Of a DNA stretch of 64,000 nt, positions 1 to 9,745 are shown one piece after another; position 1 is the stretch's first letter, and every line of letters starts with the position of its first letter. A program made the position numbers and the translations under genes. Origin of the DNA: Ectobius pallidus (taxonomy: Eukaryota > Arthropoda > Insecta > Blattodea > Ectobiidae); contig CAXKWD010000005.1 in the NCBI GenBank assembly GCA_964059195.1, positions 149,201,265 through 149,265,264 on the forward strand. The letters are read 5' to 3'. The notes beneath the pieces are model-generated. The model was not told where the DNA came from, made no database searches, and worked only from the letters and a program-made list of their open reading frames with translations.

Positions 1-34
1 ATTTTTTAAGTCATGGTTTAAATTCATAAATAAA

Positions 35-74
<40 letters not shown>

Positions 75-378
75 CTTATTTAAGAATTATATTATATATA
101 TATAATATAATTTTTTAAGGCATGGTTTAAATTCATAAATAAACTGAAATATTTCCGTGAAAACTTTTGATGTAAAAAATTGATGTTTTTGAAATTATGT
201 TGCAGTAAATAAAATTATATCTTAGAACCAAGGTAGGCCTATTAATCTTATTCTAGTACTGTAAATATTTAAAAACATCGATGTCGGGGAGAAACATCGA
301 TGTAGCAAAAACATAGGTTGTTTTCCATCGATGTAGAAAACATCGATAATCGACATCACCCATCGATGCTCGATCCTA
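1..378. mobile_element. CATCGATG-rich MITE, truncated by window start
   Basis: This non-coding element is full of CATCGATG palindromes. Reverse-complemented, it matches 46808-47237 over most of its length: the run of ATCGATGT motifs, the phrase around CCAAGGTAGGCCTATTAAT and the ATTCATAAATAAACT segment all recur. Its right end near 378 carries a version of the terminal repeat seen in the other copy (TCGATGCTCGATCCTA here, TCGATGTTCATCCCTA there). The left end lies outside the window. The other copy suggests a hAT-type element, but no TSD can be read here. Confidence 0.65.
2..145. repeat. Duplicated 35-bp segment around a (TA)n expansion
   Basis: The segment reading TTTTTTAAG, one variable base, then CATGGTTTAAATTC and AAATAAACT occurs at 2-36 and again at 111-145. 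Between the copies lie a (TA)n run (about 37-72) and a short AT palindrome. The related element at 46808-47237 has this segment once, so the duplication happened in this copy, probably by slippage or unequal repair at the TA run. Confidence 0.7.
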
Positions 379-708
379 CCCCGGGGGTGGCGTAGGCAAA
401 AAAATCAAATGTGATAAATGGCATACCATAATGATAGTCAACGTTCGAAATGCTATGATTTTTTTAAATCTCAGATGTGGCAAACGTACATTATATTTAT
501 TCAGCAAATTAAAATCACCCATTTGCAGGCAAGCAGATTTAAACAGCATGTTAGTACATAGTATGGTGTTAGTACATAGTGTTAGAATCTGTAGACTGTA
601 TATTTTCAAACGAAGCCTATTGTTATTTTACTTAATTACATAAAAATAATACTAGCTTACTTACTCGATGACATTAGACAATTCTTACTCAAGCTAAAGG
701 AATCTATT
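379..708. other. No gene seen
   Basis: AT-rich sequence with only short chance frames on both strands. No terminal repeats, splice-bounded exon or known domain was recognised. Confidence 0.6.
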
Positions 709-831
709 TTATGGAACGCGGAGGTTCATTGCAATGCTTACAAGAGCCCGCCATTCAAATCTGTATTGTGATAACTCCATCCAATCATCCCTCGAAAAAC
801 CTGCTTCCCTTAAATCTATTCTAATGTTGTC
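709..831 (-). pseudogene. RTE-like LINE ORF, extreme C-terminus
   Basis: Read on the minus strand this gives 40 clean codons and a stop, containing DNIRIDLREAGF, DDWMEL and the ending AMNLRVP. This is the C-terminal end common in insect RTE-type (HmRTE-like) endonuclease/reverse-transcriptase polyproteins, where a basic GRPRRRW stretch precedes DNI.DLRE and the protein ends near MNLRVP. The same ending occurs at 42212-42606. Nothing upstream of DNI is recognisable, so only the last part of the ORF survives, as a dead fragment. Confidence 0.75.
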
Positions 832-969
832 CTCTCATCAATAATATCCATTATTGCAGGGCACCAAGATAAAAGTAGTAGGCCTACTATTTGCAACTTC
901 ATATTTAGTATTAAAGCAAATCGCCATCCTGTAAAAAAAGCTTGCAATACAGAAACGTTAAATGCTTTG

Positions 970-1015
970 GAGTAGAAGAAGATACGTTCCGGCCTTAACT
1001 CTACAGGGAAAATTA

Positions 1016-1065
<50 letters not shown>
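970..1065 (+). mobile_element. LINE 3' end with (TTA)n tail
   Basis: The phrase GGCCTTAACTCTACAGG followed by a (TTA)n run matches the 3' untranslated end of the LINE at 61795-62408, which reads GGCCTTAGCTCTGCCAGG before its own (TTA)n tail. The microsatellite (about 1019-1065) is therefore the tail of a heavily 5'-truncated copy. On the minus strand it makes the poly-asparagine frame at 816-1106. Confidence 0.65.
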
Positions 1066-1066
<1 letters not shown>

Positions 1067-1113
1067 GAACATATGTATTATATAACCTATGGATTCGAGG
1101 GAACAAAAATAAA

Positions 1114-1554
1114 ATGATAATAAAAATTCTACTTGCAAAGCCGTATGATATTTTTAGGGATCAAAGTTTGCTTTGCTATACTTTTCTTTTGCAGGATGAA
1201 GTGCTATGTCAAAGAAATGTGTTGAATACCTCTTTTTTGTTTGTGACATCTCTCATAGGAAATTGGAATCATAAAGAGCACTTTGCTGATTTGAGTTTTT
1301 CTTTGGAAAGAGTTCAAATATTGAACTACATCTCCACCGTTAAAGTGGATGTAAAGAAGTATTTTCTTGATATAATTCATGTGTATTCGGGATATGGAAA
1401 TATTCTTTGTCGTTTTATACGTCTTTTATTGATTTCTTACAACTCTGTTAACCAAGTTCAGTATTTATTGTGGCATCAAGTTACGATTTCAAGTTTCCCT
1501 TTACCAAAATACGACTGTACTTCACGTCACATAACATTCATATTTCTAAAATAA
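1114..1554 (+). other. Unrecognised 146-codon open frame
   Basis: This is one of the longer frames in the window without a repeat explanation. The translation is rich in Leu, Ile, Phe and Tyr, as expected from AT-rich DNA, and shows no motif, signal peptide or domain I recognise. It begins 48 bp after the LINE tail at 970-1065. It is most likely a chance frame; a decayed transposon ORF cannot be excluded. Confidence 0.1.
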
Positions 1555-2020
1555 AATATGGAGTAAACACCCACATGATTTTATGTTGTTATTCGTAACT
1601 AAAAACCTCAAGAATATGACAGTGGGCAAGATATATTAATGTTTCTTCAGACTGTAGCTCTTGACATTTCTTACAAATAGAATATATACATTACCCTGGG
1701 CATGAACAATATCATTTTCTCACTTCACATTTTCATGTAGAATAAAATGGTATTGTGTGGAGAGCGTTTTCTATTGTCTCAGATTGAGTTTATGCCAACG
1801 ATGGGTAGCGAGTATGCTACGTCAGATGTCGGTAAAAAGAATCCTATCCACTGATAGGTTATTCATTGCTGTAGGCTTTGTATTAGTTGAGAAATAGAGA
1901 TGTTTATTGGAAACATTTTTAAAAACAGACAAAATAGGATCGAACATTTTTAGTCCTATGTGCACAGGGATTATTATGTCTCAGATTTTGGGGAAGAATG
2001 TGTGAAAATGATAAATTACA
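1555..2020. other. No gene seen
   Basis: Only short frames, and no terminal repeats or known domains. The stretch runs up to a tRNA-like SINE head. Confidence 0.55.
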
Positions 2021-2021
2021 T

Positions 2022-2092
2022 TAGCACCAGGACTCGAACACAGATTATCAGTTTACTGTGCTGCTGCTGTACCATCTGGAATAACCAGAGTT
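2022..2092 (-). mobile_element. tRNA-like SINE head (fragment)
   Basis: On the minus strand there is an A-box-like TGGTACAGCAG, then 30-odd bases on a B-box-like TGTTCGAGTCC, the RNA polymerase III promoter layout of tRNA-derived SINEs. Cloverleaf pairing is too poor for a working tRNA, so I read it as a SINE head. It differs from the heads at 23299-23765 and 22978-23250. Confidence 0.4.
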
Positions 2093-2100
2093 CGTGACCA

Positions 2101-2930
2101 GTGCAGACATACTTTCATGACCAGACGAGGATATGGGTGGTCAGTCCAATGCCAGGGTCATCTCAGAAAACACGAATACAGAACGAGAAAATAATAATAG
2201 TAGGCCTAATGATGATGATGATGATGATGATGACGACGATAATAATAATAATAATAATAAAATTTTTGAAAATCCCTGAATCTTATGTCCTGGTATCTGA
2301 TTATTTAAACGAGGACCTATTATTCAAAGTGATTTTACGTTTTCCTTGATTTCTTGTTTCCAGAATTTTACAATTTCACGGAAATTCTTGCTTAGAATAT
2401 TACAATTTATATTTGTGGTATATTTTCATTTTACACAATTACACTACATGTAACTAACTACTGTCTCTGCTATTGGAATCCAGACTGGAGATTTACAAAA
2501 ACTACTAACTACTAATAACAATAAAAACAATAATTTTTACCCGTCTATCTACGTCTATTAACTACTAAGCTACTAGATACCTTCTAATCTACTAAACTGA
2601 AGCTCACCGGTATCGTGTAAATTTTCATTTTATGTTATACATGGGTGTACCTCAGCGTCTTCTATAGAAACTACAACTATATCTGCTTCTTGTAATTTAT
2701 TTAATGTATTTGACTAGGACGAGGCACACCACACATACTCAGTCCGAATAAGGCGTGGATAGGATGAAGATGAAAATGTCGGCCAGATGATAGCCTATTT
2801 GGGGACCACAAGGCCCTAAAGATACCAGATATCCTCGTCTGGTCAAGAAAATATGTATATGATACAGAGGTAATCCCTCTCCCGAGAGGTGGCGGTACTG
2901 TAAGGACTGGACGGCCTGTGCCGTATAAAC
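2101..2930 (-). mobile_element. SINE family A, broken copy
   Basis: Parts match the SINE at 23299-23765. 2101-2185 (minus) corresponds to the 3' half (TGACCAGACGAGGATATG, then AATGCCAGGGTCATCTC). 2719-2830 (minus) continues it toward the head (GACGAGGCACACC, GGGGACCACAAGGCC). The ~530 bp between them is an insertion whose edges both carry ACGAG. 2833-2930 matches the SINE 3' end on the opposite strand, so a second fragment lies head to head with the first. Confidence 0.65.
2186..2718. mobile_element. Insertion inside the SINE, with (ATG)n/(ATA)n at its left edge
   Basis: The segment separates two halves of one SINE copy and is bordered by AGAACGAG and GGACGAG, consistent with a short target duplication. 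Its left edge carries a (ATG)n then (ATA)n microsatellite (about 2210-2260), which would be the 3' tail of a minus-strand retro-insertion. No coding motif was recognised in the body, so the family is unknown. Confidence 0.45.
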
Positions 2931-3092
2931 TTCCTTACAAATATTAGGAGATTAAGCTAAAGGTAAGAAGAAAAAGGATTTTATTGGGTAGATTTAAAAG
3001 AGTAAATTATGCAGCATTGGGATTTTACTGTCGGATAATCACATGATTCAAGCCGTAAGTAACAAAGATTAATATCTACATAAATAAATGTA

Positions 3093-3783
3093 CAGTCACC
3101 CTCGATGTATTGCCACCATCCGTTCTCTAACATTTAGTGGCATAAAGCGAGGGTGGCACTAAAACTAAATTTAATTATTAAGATAAAAATGGCATAATAC
3201 AATACTTCCTATGCATCCCTGTATAACTATTTCCCCCCACAATAATAAAAATGTGATGCAATAGCCTGCTGGGTAGACTTTGGAAATTTTTCACTGTATT
3301 CACAAACTTCTCGTTTCTCTTGAAGTGTAACAAAAGATCTCTTAATTTTAACGATCTTACGAGTAACAATAGTGTAGTTTTTAACAGCTGAATGAACACT
3401 GAACTAAGAGAAGTGAAAATTTGGAATGTCTCATTGTATAAAGGGCTGTTTCTACCTGCTCCACCCTCACGCAGGCTATCCGTTCAACTTCTTAACATAG
3501 CTTCTTCGTTCCACCGCACTACATTTACAGTTAGTAGCAGGGGAATACCCATTTCTTGGAAATACAATACACTATTTTTCTTAGATAATTTTCCTAACAT
3601 TCATGCCAGTTTTAAAAGAATTCTGCAACTGAAAAAAATCACTGCTAGCTATATTTTGTAAAAATCTTGTCCTAATTTCACTGGCACTAAATGAAGGCAC
3701 AGTAACGAGCTTTCTTATGTATTTTATATCACGCAGTGCGAGGATGGCACTGTAAAGAATGACATTATATCGAGGGTTGACTG
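3093..3783. mobile_element. pogo/Tigger-type element, 691 bp
   Basis: Terminal inverted repeats read CAGTCACCCTCGATGTAT on the left and, reverse-complemented, CAGTCAACCCTCGATATAAT on the right. Both are preceded by TA, the target duplication of the Tc1/mariner/pogo superfamily. CAGTCAACCCTCG is a classic pogo/Tigger terminal sequence. A subterminal pair around GTGCCATCCTCGC is also present. No intact transposase is visible, so it is non-autonomous or internally decayed. Confidence 0.75.
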
Positions 3784-4009
3784 TAATACTAAAGGTGTTC
3801 ATTTCTAGAAACTGAGGTAGAGTGTTGTAGAAAATAAAGTACTCACAGCAGTAGTTATCAAGTATGAAAATATCAGTGTATGAGTTTGTGTACAAATGTT
3901 AACGATGTTTAGGTAACGCTTTTATTAGACTCTAAAAAAGAGAGCGATGGATGGAGGAAAAAGGGGGAAAGAGCGTGATAGAATTAGAAAGCGAGTGATT
4001 GTGTATGTA

Positions 4010-4014
<5 letters not shown>

Positions 4015-4082
<68 letters not shown>

Positions 4083-4122
4083 AAGAGAGAGAGAGAGAGA
4101 GAGAGCGAGAGAAAGAGAGAGC
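4015..4122 (+). repeat. (GA)n microsatellite
   Basis: About 108 bp of nearly pure GA, interrupted by GAAAGAAAGA and GCGAGAGAAAGA. It explains the Arg/Glu-repeat and Ser/Leu-repeat frames on the two strands. No LINE or SINE 3' end was recognised beside it. Confidence 0.95.
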
Positions 4123-4616
4123 TGTGTTTCATGGCATAACCAAGGCTGAGGTTACATACATGAAAACGCTATCTTCATTACAGCGAAGCATCTGTGCGAA
4201 ACTACCGCATATAGCGTTTCCCATATCAACACTGAAACGTTATATCTTTTCGGTTTTACACGAAAAAGTTACTAGATAAACGAAATATATAAACTTTTAA
4301 GCAAGAGCTCCTGAAATAAGAATGGTAATTTAATACATCGGAGATTCATTAACCAAACACTACATTCTCATCAAAAGAGATACGAACTCAGACAACAAAA
4401 TTAAAGTGAAAGGGCGAGTCTTCCCACAATGCTTAGAAGTAATACGAGTAATATTATTGCTAATTTCCCTAAAGAAGGCCTGAGAAAGTCGGCTTTAGTT
4501 GGATGTGCTACTTGAATTTTGATATTTTTTTATGTTACATTCCATCGTGGTCATTATAAACCAGCAAAGCTTTGAACTGTACTTCATTCATTTATTTTGT
4601 TTAATAATCACTTATT
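4123..4616. other. No gene seen
   Basis: AT-rich sequence between the GA microsatellite and a LINE remnant, with no terminal repeats or coding motif recognised. Confidence 0.5.
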
Positions 4617-5185
4617 ATGGTCATTAGTGTGCTGGAATTCTGTTCCTATGGAGTTTTTTTAAATCTAAACATGTTACTATCGCATTACTATTGTGCATCT
4701 AATATTCAGAGGGTTTTTACAATTCAGAAAAGAATTTTAAGAGTAATATTTAATCTTAAACCTAGAGATTCTTTACGTGAGTATTTTAAATTACATAACA
4801 TTCTAACTGTCACAAGCATTTTAATTTTTAAAGCTGGTGTGTTTTATAAGAAGAATCTCCAAAATTTTAGACATAATATGGATATACATAATTATGAAAC
4901 CAGACAAAGAAATCATGTGCACATATCTCATTACTCAACTACCAAGTATACAAAATCTCCAGTTTGCCTCATTAGTAGGATAGTCAACAAACTTCCACAC
5001 AGCATTTCTAGTGTTAATAATCTTCATCTGTACAAGTTAAGACTAAAGACATTTTTATGTAAGAATTCGTTTTATGATTTAAATGAATTTTTTAGCTTTT
5101 AATTGTATTGTATTGTATTTGTTATTTTAATGTTATTTATTTGACGATTCTATCTGTACTGTACGTACGGTCAACAGATAAAAAA

Positions 5186-5234
<49 letters not shown>

Positions 5235-5235
5235 G
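4617..5235 (+). pseudogene. 5'-truncated LINE: reverse-transcriptase ORF C-terminus, 3' UTR and (TTA)n tail
   Basis: The 161-residue frame carries the tail of a Jockey/CR1-type non-LTR retrotransposon ORF2: SNIQRVFTIQKRILRVIF, then LKPRDSLREYFK, HNILTVTSI, NYETRQRNH, and a final LYKLRLKTFLCKNSFYDLNE. These lie downstream of the reverse-transcriptase catalytic core, which is absent, so the copy is dead on arrival. After the stop comes a short 3' UTR and a (TTA)n tail (about 5187-5233). The UTR phrase TGACGATTCTATCTGTACTG recurs reverse-complemented at 9646-9745, so at least two copies of this family lie in the window. Confidence 0.85.
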
Positions 5236-5589
5236 TACCTACATAAAAGGCATCTACCTCTGCCGGGTCGATTCCACGAACTTGGTTGGCTACATTGCCA
5301 TATGTGACAGTCCATGGTAAAAGAAAATCAAATTAAGTTAATTATGAAATTAAATTAATAGGAAATTAATTAAATTACCAAGTATTATTTATACCAACTT
5401 ACAGAGGAGAAATTTCTCGACAGGGTGGTTTTTATTTGGTTTCAAACTTCAAAGTATTGAATAGACTGTGTCTTTCTGTATACAAAATTTCGAAAACCTT
5501 TAATTTTGAGAAAACACAGTTTAGCCTAAACTTTAATAAATGGTAAATTTTAATAGTGCAGTGACCATAGAAAATTAATTACCGTCTAA
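5236..5589. other. No gene seen
   Basis: AT-rich unique-looking sequence without recognised motif. Confidence 0.5.
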
Positions 5590-5591
5590 AG

Positions 5592-5626
5592 CAGCGGTTT
5601 TCAACTGGTGGCCTATGTAATAAAAA
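5592..5626 (+). mobile_element. Solo hAT-MITE end
   Basis: CAGCGGTTTTCAACTGGTGG resembles the widespread hAT MITE terminus (CAG.GGTT.TCAACTGGTGG). The intact MITE at 31495-31758 starts with the related CAGTGGTTCCCGAAC. No matching opposite end was seen nearby, so this is a truncated remnant. Confidence 0.4.
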
Positions 5627-5745
5627 ATAAGACTGCAAGCTAGACCCTAGCCTTCATGCGGTGAATAAATGCACGGACCCTCAAGCGCCAAAGACTGGCA
5701 GAAGAAAAGGGATTGGGGCGAAAAATCGGCCCGGGAAGTAGCTTA

Positions 5746-6500
5746 TTATAAATTACAATTACAATTACAATTACAATTTATTGTTTCAAATTACACGAAA
5801 AATATACATAAAAAGTTGATACACCACCCGAAGAAGCAGAGCTTGTGTTCGGGGGTGGTTCAGTTCTATATATGAGAAAAACTTATACTAAATAATTACT
5901 TAAAACAATACAAAATTTAGAGAAGTATGACAGAATACATGTATAAAAGGTTAGAACATGTTCTTTTTACAATACAAAGGTACGAGGTAATACAATATTA
6001 ATACATAACAATTTATTTGTTCAAATTTTAGTAAAAAACAAAAAAAATTAAGTTCTATCCAAATTTTAAATTTTAATATGAAAAATTTTATAACAGCAAT
6101 AGTAGAAAACAGAAGTAATAATTATATAAATTTTCTAATTTTAGACCTAAATTGTTTGTTGTTTAAGCTATTTAGATCAGGATGGTTGGTAATAAATGAA
6201 TTGAATAGTCTTGGGCCAAAACTTGAACAGTGCTTAGCTCCAGCAGTTGTAACATTTTCCGGTTCAAGTAATAAATTAAATTGATTCCTTCGCGTGTTAT
6301 GTACGTGAGATTCTGACTTGTAATTGTCACGATGTTTATGAAAATAATTCAGTATGACATACTTGTAAATTTGGTCTATGGTGAAAACGTTAAATTCAGA
6401 AAATAATAATTTGGAAAAATAAACAGGAGGCTTAGATAAACAAATCTTTAAGATGCGTTTTTGAAGACAAAGCAAAGGGCTGAGGATCGTTGGCCTATAA
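5746..6500 (-). pseudogene. 5'-truncated LINE with (TTGTAA)n tail
   Basis: On the minus strand 6475-6122 encodes a 117-residue non-LTR ORF2 C-terminus: LQKRILKICLSKPP, FNVFTIDQIYKYVILNYFHK, VHNTRRNQ, then SSFGPRLFNSF and NKQFRSKIRKF. The frame stays open upstream of the first Met to about 6500, so the Met is not a true start. The 3' UTR runs through a C-rich phrase near 5825-5860 and ends in AATAAATTG plus TTGTAA-like hexamers (5748-5785 on the plus strand). The catalytic reverse-transcriptase core is missing. Confidence 0.85.
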
Positions 6501-7058
6501 CAATAACAGTAATAATCACAATCAAAATTATGATAATAATATCGATAATAATTCTAAAGTGAATGTACAAAGGGCACATTAACTAAAGTCCATTCACGTA
6601 ACAGCCTTACAAAAGATTGACTTCGCTTATCATTAATTGAAATAGAGAAACTCATCAACGCATATTATAAAATACCAAGGCTGTTTGTTTGTACACTTAT
6701 AACAAGAAAATAACTGGTTTGATTACCATTCATTTTTTCTTTAATGCATAAGTTAATTATTACGCTAGGTAATATTGGGAATTCGCAGAGTCGTTTTTAG
6801 TGGAGCAAATTGACATATCCGTTCGAAAGGAGATTTGTCGGTATACGCTACATGAGTAAAGTAAAGTGGACAAATATTTAGGAGCATAAGTGAAAGGTAG
6901 ACGAGATTCCATATGAACATGAGTAATACGGATTCACCTTAAGGTTGCCATCGATTGTAAGCGCATGCTGTGTTGTGCATTCAGAGATATAACTATGTAA
7001 TTTTATGCCGAATTAACGAAAAGCGTGGACAAATGAAAAATTGTCAAAAACTTACTTA
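6501..7058. other. No gene seen
   Basis: Begins with a loose (AATAAT)-type low-complexity stretch. The rest is AT-rich with no recognised coding or terminal repeat. Confidence 0.5.
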
Positions 7059-7450
7059 GTTTTTTTTTTATTTTCATTTGATTTGCTGTCAGATAGTACA
7101 TTATAGGGACTGACATTGTCAAAGAACATAGTACGTCTACTACAATTATTACATTAAAAATAACACTTACATAAAACTACGCTTGGTTGTAAAATTGAAA
7201 AACTCTTCCAAAGTATAAAAAGGATTTTTTAGCATCCATTTAAGAAGTGTGTTTGAAAATTTATACTTGCTGTAAGTTTTAAGAGAAGGAAGCTTATTGA
7301 ATACTTTGGGCCTAAACATAAATGAGAATTAACTGATTTACTGCGTTTAAATCGTGGTAAATTCAATGCTGTGTTATTTCTGGTATTATAATCTGGAAGA
7401 GCTTTCTGTAGTACATTAAATCCGCCTGTTTTTACACTTGCTATTTAATT
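7059..7450 (-). pseudogene. 5'-truncated LINE with poly(A) tail
   Basis: Minus-strand translation of about 7450-7170 gives decayed ORF2 C-terminal sequence: RPKVFNKLPSLKTYSKYK followed by FSNTLLKWMLKNPFY and TLEEFFNF, the same class of ending as the frames at 4617 and 6122. Stops interrupt the part further upstream. The 3' UTR ends in a nine-base T run at 7060-7068 (a poly(A) tail on the coding strand), unlike the microsatellite tails of the neighbouring LINEs, so this is a separate family. Confidence 0.75.
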
Positions 7451-7769
7451 TTATTCTACGTAAAATATTTCGCCATTATTCTATAACAATGGCAGTTCCC
7501 GCTATGACCAAGCTCAAATGCATTTAAAGTAATTTAAAACTACGCCGGATGTGTTGAAAATATAAATAATGTAGTGCAATATTACACTCACACACAAAAT
7601 ATTCAACAGAGCGTGCTTTTATTGCATTTAAATCGCATTAATAATGCAGACCGAACAGAGAAACAAGTACGCACTGAACACAATGCACTCAAATCAGCAC
7701 GAGGTTGTTATGAAAGGAGTTTATGAACTCGACCTGAAACTCTATTCAGTCCATAACACCTATATGCAG

Positions 7770-8350
7770 GAGGTTACGCAAATTGTTATGTATAAAATGA
7801 TATTAAATGCATATAAACAAGGAGAAGTGTTAAAAGACGGAACTAATAATAAGAATTTCTCATTAACAGCTGTGATTAGTGGACATGGGTTAACCAAATC
7901 AAACTTACACCGACTAGGTATAGGCCTAATACAGGACCCTATTTGTAGGATCAAACAGCAGAACATTTGATTTACAGATGTGACAAACTTAAACCACAAA
8001 GAGACAGAATGATAAAATAAACTGAATCTAAACATGCTAAACGGCCAGTGAGTAAAGTGCAGCTAATCTCAAATCATTTGAGAGTCTTTAAAGCATTTAT
8101 ACAAAGCATCGACTTTGGCGAACTAAAATAATATATAAGTAACATTATGAAGATATTGTTAAGCAATATTGATAAGTGTTAAGTGAAGTGATAACCTAAA
8201 AAGTATCTATAGTGAATAAGTCAACAATAAGTGTGGAAGACAATGTGCAAATAAGCGCAAACTAACTCGAAGTATGTAAAGTACGGCATGTAGTACTGCG
8301 TACTGCAATGGGGCATGCCAACTAAAGCCAACCCCCCCCCCAAAAAAAAT
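7770..8350 (+). pseudogene. LINE ORF2 C-terminus (R1/Jockey-like), decayed
   Basis: The translation contains SLTAVISGHGLTKSNLHRLG, DPICR and, after a frameshift near 7960, EHLIYRCDKLKPQRDRM. This is the C-terminal zinc-binding region of R1/Jockey-like ORF2 (GHG..K..LHR, C..C, EH..F.C). Further on, WPVSKVQLISNHLRVF and FIQSIDFGEL match the usual ending. A presumed 3' UTR leads to a C-run and an A-run at about 8330-8348. The reverse transcriptase itself is absent and the frameshift disables the rest. Confidence 0.8.
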
Positions 8351-9062
8351 CTTATATTATTTATTGGTGGGAAACCTGTATCTGGTGCTACTAATATTAG
8401 TCAATTTCTAAATCCATCAATATAAGTTTGGTGTGACTACAAATAAAATTATAATGAATGGGTGAGCTATAATGCATATTACTTCCGAAAGTTCCGCCCC
8501 CCAATTTTAATTTTTTATTATTAAATGTGACAAATTATTTCTATTTTTGTGCATTTTTTATACAACATTTTGCTTTCATGCGATTTTTCGTTCTGGAGCT
8601 AGACTGTTCACAGGCACACACAGACATGTTCCAAAAAACAGTATTTTTGAATTCATGGGACCTCAAAACGATTATTTATGTTAAAAACTGAACTTCGAAT
8701 TTGGGAGTCTAAAACAATACTTCCTCTACTTCTAGTAGCTATGGTAAGGGCTGAGGAAATAAAAATATATAAGTTGGGTCATAAAAAGCAGCTTTCTGCA
8801 CCACGTCCAAATTCTGGAATATTAACCGGAGCGTGGGCGTCTGTACACAGGCTTGTGGAATGAGTTACACTGCAGATTCCAGTTGTAAAAAAGAAAGAAA
8901 TGTGCAGCGGATGGCGGCGTAATATTTTCTCAGGATTTCACACATAGTGAACACCATTATTAATATCCCACTACACTCAAGGTACCTATGACGCCAGAAT
9001 CTACGCAATGCAGAATCAAGAGATTACTCATTGAATCGCTTGAATATGAGTTAAGAGTAAAC
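8351..9062. other. No gene seen
   Basis: AT-rich sequence with one 61-codon frame at 8678-8863 that shows no known motif. No terminal repeats were recognised. Confidence 0.5.
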
Positions 9063-9070
9063 ATGATCAG

Positions 9071-9537
9071 TAGGGGGCGGATTTCTATGACATGTCATAT
9101 TTTTCCCCTTTGCATTATTTCAGGTTTCAGACTAATTTAAACCCGATTCCAAGCATCCTGGTGAAAATGGAATGGCTATTATTGTGCATATAACTGCATA
9201 TTTAGGAAATTTTCAACTATTGTAGCATATTTAGTATGAATATGCATATTTAGGTCATATTTTTGGCATATTTTTGTGCACATTAAAGACATTTTGTAGT
9301 TTCATATCATATTTTGTAAATTTTGCATTATAGTGATACTTTTTAAGAATTTACAGGTATTTTAATTATTTAACACTATATTTTAATAAAATGTATTGTA
9401 ATGAAACTTTTAAAAAATATACACAATGTGTAAGTAGTAAAGTCATATTTCAAATTTTATTGGTCATATTTTAATGTTTTCTAGGCCATAAATGCATGCA
9501 TATATCCTATTTTTAGGTCAGAGAAATCCGCCCCCTA
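9071..9537. mobile_element. hAT MITE, 467 bp, with 8-bp TSD ATGATCAG
   Basis: The element starts TAGGGGGCGGATTTCTATGA and ends, reverse-complemented, TAGGGGGCGGATTTCTCTGA. It is flanked by identical 8-bp direct repeats ATGATCAG at 9063-9070 and 9538-9545. An 8-bp TSD with TAG-type termini is the hAT superfamily signature. The interior is non-coding and T-rich with repeated GCATATTTAGG-like phrases. Related in structure to 35770-36448. Confidence 0.92.
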
Positions 9538-9600
9538 ATGATCAGTAACTAAGCCGTAGCCTATTTTTTCTAAACAAATGTTTGAAAATTTATTAATATT

Positions 9601-9636
9601 CTGAAGATGGCTTTATCAAGTCGAAATGCATACCGA
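9601..9636 (+). ncRNA. Hammerhead-ribozyme-like motif
   Basis: CTGAAGA (fits CUGANGA) is followed by T, then GGCTT-TATC-AAGTC, which can pair as stem II, then GAAA and a short ATGCAT palindrome that could act as a minimal stem III, followed by A. The one base between the CUGANGA box and stem II is not canonical and no strong stem I is visible. The same layout recurs at 16118-16150 and 36550-36661. Catalytic activity is unproven. Confidence 0.3.
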
Positions 9637-9645
9637 CTGTGAAAT

Positions 9646-9647
9646 CA

Positions 9648-9680
<33 letters not shown>

Positions 9681-9745
9681 TTTTATTATCTGTTTGCCAT
9701 ACATACAGTATAGATAGAATCGTCAAATAAAAAAACGTAAAATAC
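9646..9745 (-). mobile_element. LINE 3' end with (TTA)n tail
   Basis: On the minus strand, TTTGACGATTCTATCTATAC then AACAGATAATAAAAATTATT matches the 3' UTR of the LINE at 4617-5235. The (AAT)n run at about 9650-9682 is its tail. Only about 60 bp of UTR remain, so this is an extremely 5'-truncated insertion. Confidence 0.75.

Noticed and set aside
3392..3661. Frame with HRTTFTVSSRG read as a LINE C-terminus
   Set aside because: The resemblance is short, and the frame lies inside a TA-flanked pogo-type element where a LINE tail is not otherwise seen.
3932..4279. Arg/Glu-repeat and Ser/Leu-repeat frames
   Set aside because: Direct products of the (GA)n microsatellite.
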